The notes: generated by a model not told the origin, from the sequence alone. A DNA stretch of 64,000 nt from Massilia sp. CF038 (GCF_900129765.1 NZ_FQWU01000002.1:1302001-1366000), one strand, 5' to 3'; shown: positions 24,622-32,813, numbered from the stretch's first letter. Numbers and translations: made by a program.

Positions 24622-25935
24622 ATGAGGGAACTTGTATGCATCAGCCACGATGACACCTGGGCTGCGCGGCTGCCCACCTGGGACGTGCAGCTGGTATCCG
24701 GCCTGGCCGAGGCGGCGCGCCTGCTGCGCGCCACCCCTTGCCTGACCGGATTGATCGACCTGCCCGCAAGCGAAGGCGAGGCCGGTTTGCGCGCGCTTGA
24801 CCGTTTCCTGCGCCTGCACTGGCGCACCCACTGGATCGCGCTGGCGCCGCCCAGCGTGGCATGCATGCCCGACTGGGCTGATATCGTGCTCGACCACTTG
24901 TTCGATTTCCACACCACACCAGCCGATCCCCTGCGCCTGGCCCATGCGCTGGGCCACGCGCACGGCGTGGCGCTGCTGCGCAGCCAGAGCCTGGCAGGCA
25001 CTGCGCCGCCGATGGGTTTGGCAGGCAACAGCGCGGCCATTACGCGCCTGCGCGCGCAAATCCGCAAGGTTGCCCGGGCCGAAGCACCGGTCCTGATCTG
25101 GGGCGAAAGCGGCAGCGGCAAAGAGCTGGCGGCGCAGGCCATTCATGCGGCGTCCATGCGGGCGCGCGGTCCCTTCGTGCCGATCAATTGCGGCGCGATA
25201 CCGCCCGCCCTGATCCAGTCGGAACTGTTCGGCCATGCACGCGGCGCCTTCACCGGCGCGGCGCGCGACAAGGCCGGGCTGATCGAGTCGGCGGCGGGTG
25301 GCAGCATCTTCCTTGACGAAATTGCCGACCTGCCCAAAGAACTGCAATCGAACCTGCTGCGCTTTTTACAGGAGAAAACCATTTACCGGGTTGGCGCCAC
25401 GCGCAGCATCACCGTCGACGTGCGTGTGATCGCCGCCTCGCATGTGGACTTGCAGCAAGCCGTCGCCCTCGGTCAGTTTCGCGAGGACTTGTATTACCGC
25501 CTCAATGTGCTGCCCCTGACCGTGCCAGCGCTGCGCGAACGGCGCGACGACCTGGCCATTCTGGCTGAACAATTCTTCCGCGCCTACGCGGCGGAAAAAT
25601 CGCCCCGCCTCAAAGGTTTCAGCTCGGCTGCGCTGCGCGCCCTGCGGGCCCATGCCTGGCCTGGCAATGTACGCGAACTGATCAACCGGGTGCGGCGCGC
25701 ACTGGTGCTGGCCGAGGGCCGTCTGATCGCACCGCAGGACCTGGGCCTGGCCCCTGCCCATGCCGCTGCGCACGATGGCGCGGCGCTGGGCGTCTCACGC
25801 ATCGAAGCCGAGCGCGCTGCCATTCTGGCCAGCCTGCAACGCTGGGACGGCAATGTGACACGTGCTGCGCGCGAACTGGCCATCTCGCGCATGACCCTGT
25901 ACCGCCAGATGGCCAAGCACGGCATTGCCACCTGA
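24622..25935 (+). CDS. Sigma-54-dependent activator (bEBP), VpsR-like, of the fibre operon
   Basis: A 437-residue NtrC-type enhancer-binding protein. Residues 1-125 are receiver-like but lack an obvious phosphorylatable Asp context, as in VpsR-type regulators. The AAA+ domain (about 132-365) has Walker A GESGSGKE (161-168), the sigma-54-contacting GAFTGA loop (208-213) and Walker B SIFLDEI (228-234). A Fis-type helix-turn-helix ends the protein (398-433, NVTRAARELAISRMTLYRQM). The intact GAFTGA shows it can open sigma-54 promoters. A textbook -24/-12 promoter lies 200 bases after its stop, in front of the fibre-protein gene, so this regulator most likely controls that operon. Its input signal is unknown; c-di-GMP is a candidate by analogy with VpsR/FleQ. 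Confidence 0.92.
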   Translation: MRELVCISHDDTWAARLPTWDVQLVSGLAEAARLLRATPCLTGLIDLPASEGEAGLRALDRFLRLHWRTHWIALAPPSVACMPDWADIVLDHLFDFHTTPADPLRLAHALGHAHGVALLRSQSLAGTAPPMGLAGNSAAITRLRAQIRKVARAEAPVLIWGESGSGKELAAQAIHAASMRARGPFVPINCGAIPPALIQSELFGHARGAFTGAARDKAGLIESAAGGSIFLDEIADLPKELQSNLLRFLQEKTIYRVGATRSITVDVRVIAASHVDLQQAVALGQFREDLYYRLNVLPLTVPALRERRDDLAILAEQFFRAYAAEKSPRLKGFSSAALRALRAHAWPGNVRELINRVRRALVLAEGRLIAPQDLGLAPAHAAAHDGAALGVSRIEAERAAILASLQRWDGNVTRAARELAISRMTLYRQMAKHGIAT

Positions 25936-25944
25936 ATACGGCAG

Positions 25945-26036
25945 CTGTCACGCCCATGTGCCACTTTGCCCTGTGGCGAGAAACGCCCGGCGCAGCAGCA
26001 GAACGCACCGCCAGCGCCGTCTCCGGAATGTGACAG
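25945..26036. promoter_or_regulatory. Inverted CTGTCAC / GTGACAG pair, candidate enhancer sites
   Basis: CTGTCAC (25945-25951) and its exact reverse complement GTGACAG (26030-26036) flank 78 bases upstream of the sigma-54 promoter, at about -200 and -115 relative to the -24 element. Position is right for bEBP upstream activating sites, but each half-site is short. Confidence 0.35.
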
Positions 26037-26143
26037 TTCAAGACGAATTCACTGGGGCCGTTGCCATGCGCAACCGGGCCGATACCAGGGCGGCGCGTGA
26101 AACAGCCTTTGAATTCAAGTGCTTAGCGCAGCCGCAGCAAACG

Positions 26144-26159
26144 TGGCACCGCTTTTGCA
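26144..26159 (+). promoter_or_regulatory. Sigma-54 (-24/-12) promoter of the fibre operon
   Basis: TGGCACC GCTT TTGCA is a match to the sigma-54 consensus TGGCAYR N4 TTGCW with one deviation, at the R position of the -24 element. Transcription would begin about 26171, roughly 58 bases before the ATG at 26229, with AAGGGGC as ribosome-binding site. Confidence 0.85.
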
Positions 26160-26228
26160 CAGACAGGTAGACCTGACCCGGCAAGCCAGGCTTATTTCAA
26201 CGACATTTCGAAAACAAAAGGGGCACAC

Positions 26229-27644
26229 ATGAAACAAACTATCTTGGCCACAGCAATCACGCTGGCATTCAGCACCGCCGCGCTGGCAGCAGACCCGACC
26301 AACAACGCAAGCAATCCCTCGGGCAGCAGCGGCGGTGCGCTGACCCAGACTGCCAGCAATACCACCACCCAGGGCGGCGACGCGCCCCAGGCTAGCGACA
26401 ACGCAAGCGCGACCCAGACCACGAGTACCGATACCGGCAACGACAAGAGTACTGGACAAAACAATAGCCTGGGCGACGCGCTCGGTGCCGGCCTGAACGC
26501 GGCGGCGGCCAACAATGCTTCCACCTCCACGTCGACCATGAGCAATTCATTCAACAATTCCACCGCCACCGCCAGCAGCGCACTGACGGGCACTGTCACG
26601 GGGAACACGATCAACAACATCGGCAACCTGGCCAACCATACCGGTAACGCCAGCGGCGGCGCTGCCACGGGCGGCAATGGGGCAGCCGGTGTCGGCGGGC
26701 TGGCAGCTGGCGCCGGCGGCGCAGGTGCAGCGGCCACCGGCGCCAATGGCGGCGCTGGCGCCGCTGGCGCCAATGGCAACAACGGCAGCGCCACCAATGG
26801 CACTGTTCTGGCCACAGGCAGTGTCGGTGGTGCCGGCGGCGCCGGCGGTGTCGGCGGGGCCGGCGGCCTGGCACTGGGCGGCAATGGCGGCGACGGCGGC
26901 CTGGCGCTGGGCGGCAATGGTGGCAGTGGCGGCAATGCTGCCAGTGGCGCTGGCGGCGCGGGCGGCAGCGGGGGCGACGGCGGCCTGGGCCTTGGATCCG
27001 TGGCCAGTTCAACGAGTGACGGCACCGGTGGCGCCAGCACCTCGGGCACGCCGGGCGGCGCCACGGGCACCGATCCGGGCACCAGCACCAGCACAGCTGG
27101 CGCCGGCACCGGTGGCGCTTCCACCACCACGGCAGGCGACACCACCGTTGGCCCGGCCGGCACCGGCGGCAATGGCGCCAACAGCGGCGACAGCACCGGC
27201 GGTGCCGGCGGCGCCGGCGCAACAGCGAGCACGGCCGGTGGTGCCGGCGCGGCAGCCACGGTGGGCGACGGCGGTGCCGGCGGCGCAGGTGCAGCTGGCG
27301 GCAGCGGCACCGGTGGCACTGCCAGCAACGGCTCGCCAACGGTGGGCAGTGCCACGGGCGGTGCTGGTGGCGCAGGCGGTACTGCCGGCACCAATACGGG
27401 CGGCGCCGGCGGCGATGGCGGTACCAACACGGGCGGCGCCGGCACCGGCGGCGCGGGCGCTTCCGCCACGGGCGGCAATGGCGGCACCACCACGGTCACC
27501 GCGGGCACCTTCGACATGTCGAACACGATGAGCAACGTCGGCCAGTCCGCCGCCGGCATCATGGCCGTGACGCAAAACAATGGCTTCTCATCGCTGATTC
27601 AGCAAAGCGTCAATGTACAGTCGAACCTGACGGTCGGCCCGTAA
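26229..27644 (+). CDS. Secreted Gly/Ala-rich repeat protein, candidate fibre (amyloid-like) subunit
   Basis: A 471-residue exported protein. Residues 1-20 are a signal peptide (MKQTILATAITLAFSTAALA). Residues about 21-135 are rich in Asn, Ser, Thr and Gln; about 136-425 are Gly/Ala repeats of GGNGG, GGAGG and TGGAGGAG type with interspersed Asn and Thr; and the last 45 residues are non-repetitive (MSNTMSNVGQSAAGIMAV region, then NNGFSSLIQQSVNVQSNL). The Gln/Asn-rich end resembles tails of proteins encoded beside C39 peptidases and the Gln/Asn spacing of curlin-like repeats. It is first in the sigma-54-driven operon with a peptidase and an outer-membrane channel, so it is the likely main cargo. 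It has no detectable similarity to FapC beyond composition. Confidence 0.7.
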   Translation: MKQTILATAITLAFSTAALAADPTNNASNPSGSSGGALTQTASNTTTQGGDAPQASDNASATQTTSTDTGNDKSTGQNNSLGDALGAGLNAAAANNASTSTSTMSNSFNNSTATASSALTGTVTGNTINNIGNLANHTGNASGGAATGGNGAAGVGGLAAGAGGAGAAATGANGGAGAAGANGNNGSATNGTVLATGSVGGAGGAGGVGGAGGLALGGNGGDGGLALGGNGGSGGNAASGAGGAGGSGGDGGLGLGSVASSTSDGTGGASTSGTPGGATGTDPGTSTSTAGAGTGGASTTTAGDTTVGPAGTGGNGANSGDSTGGAGGAGATASTAGGAGAAATVGDGGAGGAGAAGGSGTGGTASNGSPTVGSATGGAGGAGGTAGTNTGGAGGDGGTNTGGAGTGGAGASATGGNGGTTTVTAGTFDMSNTMSNVGQSAAGIMAVTQNNGFSSLIQQSVNVQSNLTVGP

Positions 27645-27698
27645 TTCCCCATGGCCGGCGTCGCTTCGATGCCGGCCTTGTTCCCCTCCGGAGATTGT

Positions 27699-28022
27699 AT
27701 GAATCCATCGAGTTCGATTTCCTGCGCCGCCTTGCTGGTCCTGCTCGGCGCCCCGCCAGCCGCCCTGGCGCAGCCGGCGCTGGGCCCGGCGGTGCCGAGC
27801 GCCATGCTGGCGCATACCCGCGGTGGCAGCGCCGACCTGCACGCAAGCAGTTCGCTCACGGCCGCAGTCAACAACAATTCGGCAAACCAGGTGGTCACCG
27901 GCGCAAATACAGTGCAAGGTGGCGCGTTTCGTGGCGCAGCTGGTATCCCTGTCGTGATCCAGAACACCGGCGCCAATGTGTCGATTCAGAACGCGACCGT
28001 GGTCCAGTTGCAGCTTCGATGA
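27699..28022 (+). CDS. Small secreted protein with RGG motif and IQN-type C terminus
   Basis: A 107-residue exported protein. A signal peptide (about 1-24, ending AALAQ) is followed by a short pro-region ending MLAHTRGG (RGG at 41-43). The remainder is Asn/Val-rich: SLTAAVNNNSANQVVTG, GGAFRGAAGIP and PVVIQNTGANVSIQNATVVQ. The repeated VIQN/SIQN units suggest stacked beta-strands, as in amyloid nucleators or minor subunits. TCCGGAGA precedes the ATG, and the stop overlaps the peptidase start (ATGA), so the two are translationally coupled. RGG could be the cleavage site for the adjacent C39-type peptidase; that is inference from the double-glycine preference of the family. Confidence 0.68.
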   Translation: MNPSSSISCAALLVLLGAPPAALAQPALGPAVPSAMLAHTRGGSADLHASSSLTAAVNNNSANQVVTGANTVQGGAFRGAAGIPVVIQNTGANVSIQNATVVQLQLR

Positions 28023-28699
28023 AGCGCTCTTTTGTACTCTGGCTGAGCATGGCAATGGTCGTGGCGACGCCGCCCGTGGCAGCGCTTGACATGGCCATTG
28101 GCGGGGCGCGCTTTGACGTCCCGGCGTCCAGCCTCAAGGAGATGCGTTTTCGCACCACCATGCGTCAGCAATACGATTTCAGCTGCGGTTCGGCTGCAGT
28201 CGCGACCTTGCTCACGTATCACTACGGCCAGCGCTTCACCGAGCAGCAAGTGTTTGAGCAAATGTATGCGCGCGGCGACCAGGCCAGAATTCGCAGAGAG
28301 GGCTTTTCCCTGCTCGACATGCAAGCCTTTCTGGCCGCGCACGGTTACCGCGCCGACGGTTTTCAGTTGCCTCTTGAAAAGCTGAGCGAGGCGGGCTTGC
28401 CGGCCATCGTACTGCTGTCCGACAAGGGCTACCAGCATTTCGTGGTTGTCAAAGGCATCGCTGGCGATCGCGTGCTGCTGGGTGATCCTGCGCGCGGCAC
28501 CCGTGCCCTGACACGCGCGGCGTTTCATGCGGCCTGGGTCGGCAAGCTGCTGTTTGTGATTCATGGCGACACCCATGCGGGCAGCTTCAATGCCAGCGCA
28601 GAATGGCGCACTGCGCCAGCGGCGCCGTTGGCCGCCGTGTTTGCCCGCGATGGGCTGGGTGCGGCCACCATGGCAAAACTCGGCCCCGGCGATTTTTGA
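28019..28699 (+). CDS. Periplasmic C39-type cysteine peptidase (FapD-like)
   Basis: A 226-residue papain-fold peptidase with its own signal peptide (about 1-23) and no ABC-transporter domains, unlike bacteriocin exporters. The triad is intact: Cys56 in QQYDFSCGSAAVATLL, His140 in GYQHFVVVKGI and Asp156 in LLGDPARGT. Stand-alone exported C39 proteins of this form occur in Fap functional-amyloid operons (FapD), where they are needed for fibre secretion. It overlaps the preceding RGG-protein gene by 4 bases and is followed after 11 bases by a second RGG protein. Probable role: trimming the leader or pro-segments of the small secreted partners in the periplasm. Confidence 0.85.
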   Translation: MKRSFVLWLSMAMVVATPPVAALDMAIGGARFDVPASSLKEMRFRTTMRQQYDFSCGSAAVATLLTYHYGQRFTEQQVFEQMYARGDQARIRREGFSLLDMQAFLAAHGYRADGFQLPLEKLSEAGLPAIVLLSDKGYQHFVVVKGIAGDRVLLGDPARGTRALTRAAFHAAWVGKLLFVIHGDTHAGSFNASAEWRTAPAAPLAAVFARDGLGAATMAKLGPGDF

Positions 28700-28710
28700 A
28701 AGGAAACGAT

Positions 28711-29211
28711 ATGTACACAGCGCATGTTGAACGGCAGCGCGGCGCCCTCGCCCTGTTGCTGTGCGCCGTGCTCAGCCCGGCACTGGCCGCGCCACCAGGC
28801 TGGATCCCGGTAACCCAAGCGGTGCTGTCTGGGCAGCGCGGCGGCTTTGTCAGCACCAGTGGCCTTGAAGTGGCGCTGGGCATTGAACGCCTGGTGGCCA
28901 TCAATGGCGTCACGGTCACCCACACCACGGTGCAGATCCCTGACATCACGCGGCTCAGTGTCGAGCAGGCAAGGCAAACCCGCGCAGCTCTGTCCGAGGT
29001 CAACTTGGTTCAGAACGGCAGTGGGAATATCTACCTCGCTGCCATGTCGGACGCGGCGCTCGCCGGCACCGTGATTCAAAACACCCTGAACGATCAGCGT
29101 ATCGACAGCCGCACAACCATCAGCGCGTCCGTCAACAGCATGGACATGCTGAACACACTACACTTTAACGGCAACCTCAGCGACGCGATCGCGCGCGCGG
29201 CAGGCCCGTAA
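28711..29211 (+). CDS. Secreted RGGF/GIER-motif protein
   Basis: A 166-residue exported protein. The signal peptide ends near residue 27 (LSPALAAPPG), a short pro-region follows, and QAVLSGQRGGFVS places RGG at 43-45, almost the same position as in the 27699 product. Next come GLEVALGIERLVAINGVTV and TTVQIPDI, a motif set I have seen in uncharacterised proteins encoded next to C39 peptidases. The C-terminal half (NLVQNGSGNIYLAAM, AGTVIQNTLNDQRIDSRTTI) again has Asn/Gln-rich strands. AAGGAA precedes the ATG by 8 bases. It may correspond in role to FapE or FapA; sequence alone does not settle this. Confidence 0.68.
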   Translation: MYTAHVERQRGALALLLCAVLSPALAAPPGWIPVTQAVLSGQRGGFVSTSGLEVALGIERLVAINGVTVTHTTVQIPDITRLSVEQARQTRAALSEVNLVQNGSGNIYLAAMSDAALAGTVIQNTLNDQRIDSRTTISASVNSMDMLNTLHFNGNLSDAIARAAGP

Positions 29212-29226
29212 CGACAGGAGCTTTGC

Positions 29227-30639
29227 ATGCATGGACACCCTTTGCGCCTGGGCGGCGCAGGCGTCACCGCGCTGCTGATTGCGCCGTTCGCATTTGCCCA
29301 GCAGGATGTTCGGGCTGAACTGGCACGCGTGCAGCAACAGCTGACCGAGCAACGTCTTCTGATTGACCAGCTGGCGCGCGAACTGGCCGCGCGTCAGGAC
29401 CTGGCAGCGCCCACCGTGCTCTCCCCCGATCAGCTGGCACAGCAACGTGGCACTGGCGGACAGAGCGTCACGGCCACCGCGAATAGCATGCCGTCAGGTG
29501 CGCCCGGCCAGCCGTCGGGCTCATCTGCAGCCCCTGCCGGATCAGCGTCGAAACCAGCGAACGCGTCCGACACGGCATCGGCCCCGCCCCTGCCGCCGCC
29601 TTCATCTTCACCGCCGCCAGCGGCACCGGCGCCATCATCCAGCCAGGCAAGCGTGGGCCGCGCGCCGCAGCGCGACCCGCGCCCGCCTGCTGTCGCCCCG
29701 CTGTTCGAGCAGCCCGGCGTGCTCACGCCCAAGGGCAAGTATGTCCTGGAGCCGGCGCTGCAATACGGCTACTCGTCCAGCAATCGGGTCGCGCTGGTGG
29801 GCTATACCGTGATCCCTGCTTTGCTGATCGGCCTGGTTGACGTACGTGAAATCAAACGCAATACCGTTACAGCCGTGCTGAGCGGAAGAACCGGATTGAG
29901 CAACCGCCTCGAAATGGAAATCAAGCTGCCCTATGTGTACCGCTCCGACGCCACCGTCAGCCGCGAAATCTTCACTGGCACTGCGGTCGAAAACGTGTTC
30001 GATACCAGCGGCAAGCATATTGGCGACGCGGAAGCGGCCTTGCGCTACCAGCTCAATGATGGCGGCGTGGAACGCGCTTACTATGTGGCTTCGTTGCGCA
30101 TCAAATCGCGCACCGGGCGCGATCCGTTCGACGTGGTCACCGACTGCACCCGCCGCTGCATTGGTCCCAACGCCACCGGCACCGGCTTGCCGCTCGACTT
30201 GCCAACCGGGTCCGGATTTTACTCGGTGCAACCAGGCCTCACCTGGCTGTTCCCGTCTGATCCCGCGGTCTTCTTTGGCAGCGTCAGCTATCTGCACAAT
30301 TTCAAGCGCAGCCATGTCAGCCGGACCGTCCTCGGTGGCGAGCAAGAACTGCTGGGCGAAATCAAGCCAGGCGACATTGCCGGCTTCAATTTTGGTATGG
30401 GACTGGGTTTGAATGAAAAAGCGTCGCTCAGCCTTGGTTACGATCACAGTTCCATCGGACGTACCAGGCAAAACGGGCGCGTGGTGCCAGGCGCCGTGCG
30501 TACCCAGCTGGGTACCTTGCTGCTGGGATTTTCCTACCGGCTCAGCGAGCAGCGCAGTCTAAACGTGTCGGTCGGTGCCGGCCTCACGCGCGACACCCCC
30601 GACCTGTCACTGACGCTGCGCGTGCCGACCACGTTTTGA
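29227..30639 (+). CDS. Outer-membrane beta-barrel with N-terminal coiled coil (FapF-like secretion channel)
   Basis: A 470-residue exported protein. After the signal peptide (about 1-24) residues 27-58 form a heptad coiled coil (ELARVQQQLTEQRLLIDQLA), followed by a Pro/Ser/Ala linker to about 150 and then beta-strand-rich sequence to the C terminus (YVLEPALQYGYSSSNRV, LEMEIKLPYVYRSDAT, FGSVSYLHNF, LLLGFSYRLSEQRS, ending in LTLRVPTTF with terminal Phe typical of outer-membrane proteins). This order of coiled coil, linker and barrel is the architecture of FapF, the trimeric channel that exports Fap amyloid. CAGGAG lies before the ATG. It is the last gene of the operon. Confidence 0.78.
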   Translation: MHGHPLRLGGAGVTALLIAPFAFAQQDVRAELARVQQQLTEQRLLIDQLARELAARQDLAAPTVLSPDQLAQQRGTGGQSVTATANSMPSGAPGQPSGSSAAPAGSASKPANASDTASAPPLPPPSSSPPPAAPAPSSSQASVGRAPQRDPRPPAVAPLFEQPGVLTPKGKYVLEPALQYGYSSSNRVALVGYTVIPALLIGLVDVREIKRNTVTAVLSGRTGLSNRLEMEIKLPYVYRSDATVSREIFTGTAVENVFDTSGKHIGDAEAALRYQLNDGGVERAYYVASLRIKSRTGRDPFDVVTDCTRRCIGPNATGTGLPLDLPTGSGFYSVQPGLTWLFPSDPAVFFGSVSYLHNFKRSHVSRTVLGGEQELLGEIKPGDIAGFNFGMGLGLNEKASLSLGYDHSSIGRTRQNGRVVPGAVRTQLGTLLLGFSYRLSEQRSLNVSVGAGLTRDTPDLSLTLRVPTTF

Positions 30640-30693
30640 CGGCGTCGTCCATTCTGGCTACCATGGTTGCCTGTCCCTTGCCGGCCCCATACC

Positions 30694-31722
30694 ATGCAGC
30701 CAGTCCCCCTTGTTCAAACCACGCGCGGCTACCCGGAGCACGGATTTACTGTCGAAAACACGCACCTGGGATCAGTCGCGGTGGTCAACGCGCGCGGCGC
30801 CTTGCTGTGGTCGGCTGGCGACCCGCATGCGATCGTCTTCACGCGCTCCGCCCTCAAACCCTTCCAGGCACTGCCGTTTGTGCTGGCGGACGGTCCGGCA
30901 CATTTCGGCCTGAGCAGCGCAGAACTGGCCCTGCTGTGCGCCAGCCACTCGGCCGAGGACAAGCATGTGCAGGCCGTGGAATCGATTCTTGCCAAGATCG
31001 GGCTCGACGAATCGCACCTGGCGTGTGGCTGCCATGCGCCGCTGTATTACGACAGCGTTGGCAAGCCGCTGCCGCCGGGTCAGGTATGGCGTCCGGTGCA
31101 TCACAATTGTTCCGGCAAGCACAGTGGTTTTCTCGCATGGTGCCGCCTGCATGGCGCGCCCACGGCGGGCTATCTCGATCCATCCCATCGTCTGCAGCAA
31201 TCCATCCGCCACACCCTGGCCGGCCTGACCGGCTTGCCCGCGGACCAGCTGCCAATGGGCATGGATGGCTGCTCGGCGCCGAACTTTGCCATGCCGCTGT
31301 CCCGCCTGGCGCACTTGTTTGCCCGCCTGGCACAGGGCAGCGCGGACCCGGTCCACGGCGCCGCGATGGGGGATTTGTGTGACGCCATGCGTGGCCACCC
31401 GGACATGGTGTCCGGCCAGGCCAGAGCCGACCTCGCCTACATGAGCGCCGGATGTGGCGATTGGGTCAGCAAGATCGGCGCCGATGCCGTGCAAACCATC
31501 GGCATCCGTTCGGCCGGCCTGGGCATTGCCATCAAGATTGCCGACGGCGCCAAGCATGTCTTGCAAAGCGCCACCGTCAGCGTGCTGGAACAGCTGGGCG
31601 TGATGGACAGCGTTCAGCAAAGCTTGCTTGCGCACTACCGCAATCCACCGTTACGCAATGCGCGCCAGGCCGTGGTCGGTGCGATCGAGCCGGTCTTTAC
31701 CTTGCAGGCTGGTCGCCTCTGA
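30694..31722 (+). CDS. L-asparaginase II, rhizobial (AnsA-like) type
   Basis: A 342-residue protein of the thermolabile asparaginase family (PF06089 type), unrelated to E. coli AnsA/AnsB. Conserved stretches include FTRSALKPFQALPF, LLCASHSAEDKHV, HHNCSGKHSGFLAW, MGMDGCSAPNFAMPLS and GDWVSKIGADA. The Ser-Lys pairs in SALK and SGKH are those proposed for catalysis. It hydrolyses asparagine to aspartate and ammonia in the cytoplasm. ATG at 30694 is preferred over 30667 because family members begin just before VQTTRGYPEH. It stands alone after the fibre operon and faces the convergent regulator gene. Confidence 0.88.
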   Translation: MQPVPLVQTTRGYPEHGFTVENTHLGSVAVVNARGALLWSAGDPHAIVFTRSALKPFQALPFVLADGPAHFGLSSAELALLCASHSAEDKHVQAVESILAKIGLDESHLACGCHAPLYYDSVGKPLPPGQVWRPVHHNCSGKHSGFLAWCRLHGAPTAGYLDPSHRLQQSIRHTLAGLTGLPADQLPMGMDGCSAPNFAMPLSRLAHLFARLAQGSADPVHGAAMGDLCDAMRGHPDMVSGQARADLAYMSAGCGDWVSKIGADAVQTIGIRSAGLGIAIKIADGAKHVLQSATVSVLEQLGVMDSVQQSLLAHYRNPPLRNARQAVVGAIEPVFTLQAGRL

Positions 31723-31738
31723 CCGCAGCGGGCCCGTC

Positions 31739-32722
31739 TCAGGTTTTTTGAAAACGCGCCCGGAACTGGCTGGGCGCCACTGCCAGGTGGCGCTTGAAGG
31801 CCAGGCGCATGGCTTCGGCGGAAGGAAAGCCGCAGCGCGCGGCGACCCGTTCCACCGGCACATCGCCGTCGGTCAGCATGCGGCGCGCAGCGTCGACCCG
31901 CAAGGCTTGTACGTACTGGCCGGGCGCCATGTTCATCGCCTCGGCAAAGCGGCGTGCAAAGTTGCGCGGACTCATGGCGCAGCGTTCGGCCAGCAGCGGC
32001 ACGGACAGGGGCGAGGCCAGATGCTGTCCCATCCACGCGCTCAGCTCGGCGAAGCGGTCGGGGTTGCTCGCTGCCGCCTCTGCAGCAAGCTGCGCGCTGA
32101 ACTGGGACTGCCCGCCTGGCCGCTTTAAAAACACCACCAGCTCGCGCGCCACTTCCAGCGCGCTGGCGCGGCCGGCATCGTGTTCGACCAGCGCCAGCGC
32201 GTAATCGATCCCGGCAGAAATCCCAGCCGATGCGTGAAATTTTCCGTCCATCACAAACAAAGCGTCGCGCTCGATCTGTACCTGTGGGAAGCGTCCGGCA
32301 AATTCGTCAAAGTGCGCCCAGTGGGTGGTGGCGCGGCGCCCGTTAAGCACGCCTGTGGCAGCCAGCATGAAGGCGCCGGTACAGATCGATCCGACCCGTT
32401 CGGCGCTCCCGATCAGCCCACCCACGGCCTTGACCAGCGCATCGTCAAAGGCGGCGGCACGGGCGCCGGCACCGCCGGCAAGCAGCAGGGTATCGGGCGC
32501 CAGGCCCACATCGTGCACGCTGTGGGTGGCCAACAACGCCACGCCGGACGTGGTCTGCAGCGCGCCGATGGCCGGCGCAGCCAGCGTCAGCCGATAAGGC
32601 GCTAGTTGCCCGCGCGCTTCCGCCAGGGTATTGGCAACGGCGAATACATCGAGAGGCCCGGTCACATCCAGCATCTGGGCAGGCGGGAAGGCGGCAATGA
32701 CAACTTGGTGTTGGGTGGACAT
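31739..32722 (-). CDS. GlxA-family transcriptional regulator (DJ-1/PfpI plus AraC HTH)
   Basis: A 327-residue regulator. Residues 1-185 form a DJ-1/PfpI-like sensor domain (VVIAAFPPAQMLDVTGPLDVF, in part PPAQMLDVTGPLDVF; GSICTGAFMLAATGVLNGRRATTHW, in part SICTGAFMLAATGVL), and residues 220-320 an AraC-type double HTH (LLAERCAMSPRNFARRFAEA; RCGFPSAEAMRLAFKRHL, in part CGFPSAEAMRLAFKRHL). The Cys in SICTGA sits at the nucleophile elbow of the DJ-1 fold. GlxA-type proteins regulate catabolic genes for amines and amino acids. It diverges from a gene for an exported protein with the same DJ-1/PfpI fold, which is a likely target. Confidence 0.9.
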   Translation of the reverse strand: MSTQHQVVIAAFPPAQMLDVTGPLDVFAVANTLAEARGQLAPYRLTLAAPAIGALQTTSGVALLATHSVHDVGLAPDTLLLAGGAGARAAAFDDALVKAVGGLIGSAERVGSICTGAFMLAATGVLNGRRATTHWAHFDEFAGRFPQVQIERDALFVMDGKFHASAGISAGIDYALALVEHDAGRASALEVARELVVFLKRPGGQSQFSAQLAAEAAASNPDRFAELSAWMGQHLASPLSVPLLAERCAMSPRNFARRFAEAMNMAPGQYVQALRVDAARRMLTDGDVPVERVAARCGFPSAEAMRLAFKRHLAVAPSQFRARFQKT

Positions 32723-32813
32723 GCGTCAAGTATGGCAGAAAAAACGGGCAGCATGTCATTTCCGCCAAACGCCGGCAAGCGATACTGAACTCCCCTTCTC
32801 GATTGTGACTGTC

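Noticed and set aside
26640-27510. Gly-rich protein as a mycobacterial PE_PGRS homologue
   Set aside because: Repeat composition is similar, but the signal peptide, the distinct C terminus and the neighbouring C39 peptidase and barrel point to a separate exported protein.
26192-27580. Long minus-strand frame rich in Pro and Ala opposite the Gly-rich gene
   Set aside because: It is the mirror of GGC-rich codons; it lacks a ribosome-binding site, and the plus strand has a signal peptide, promoter and operon context.
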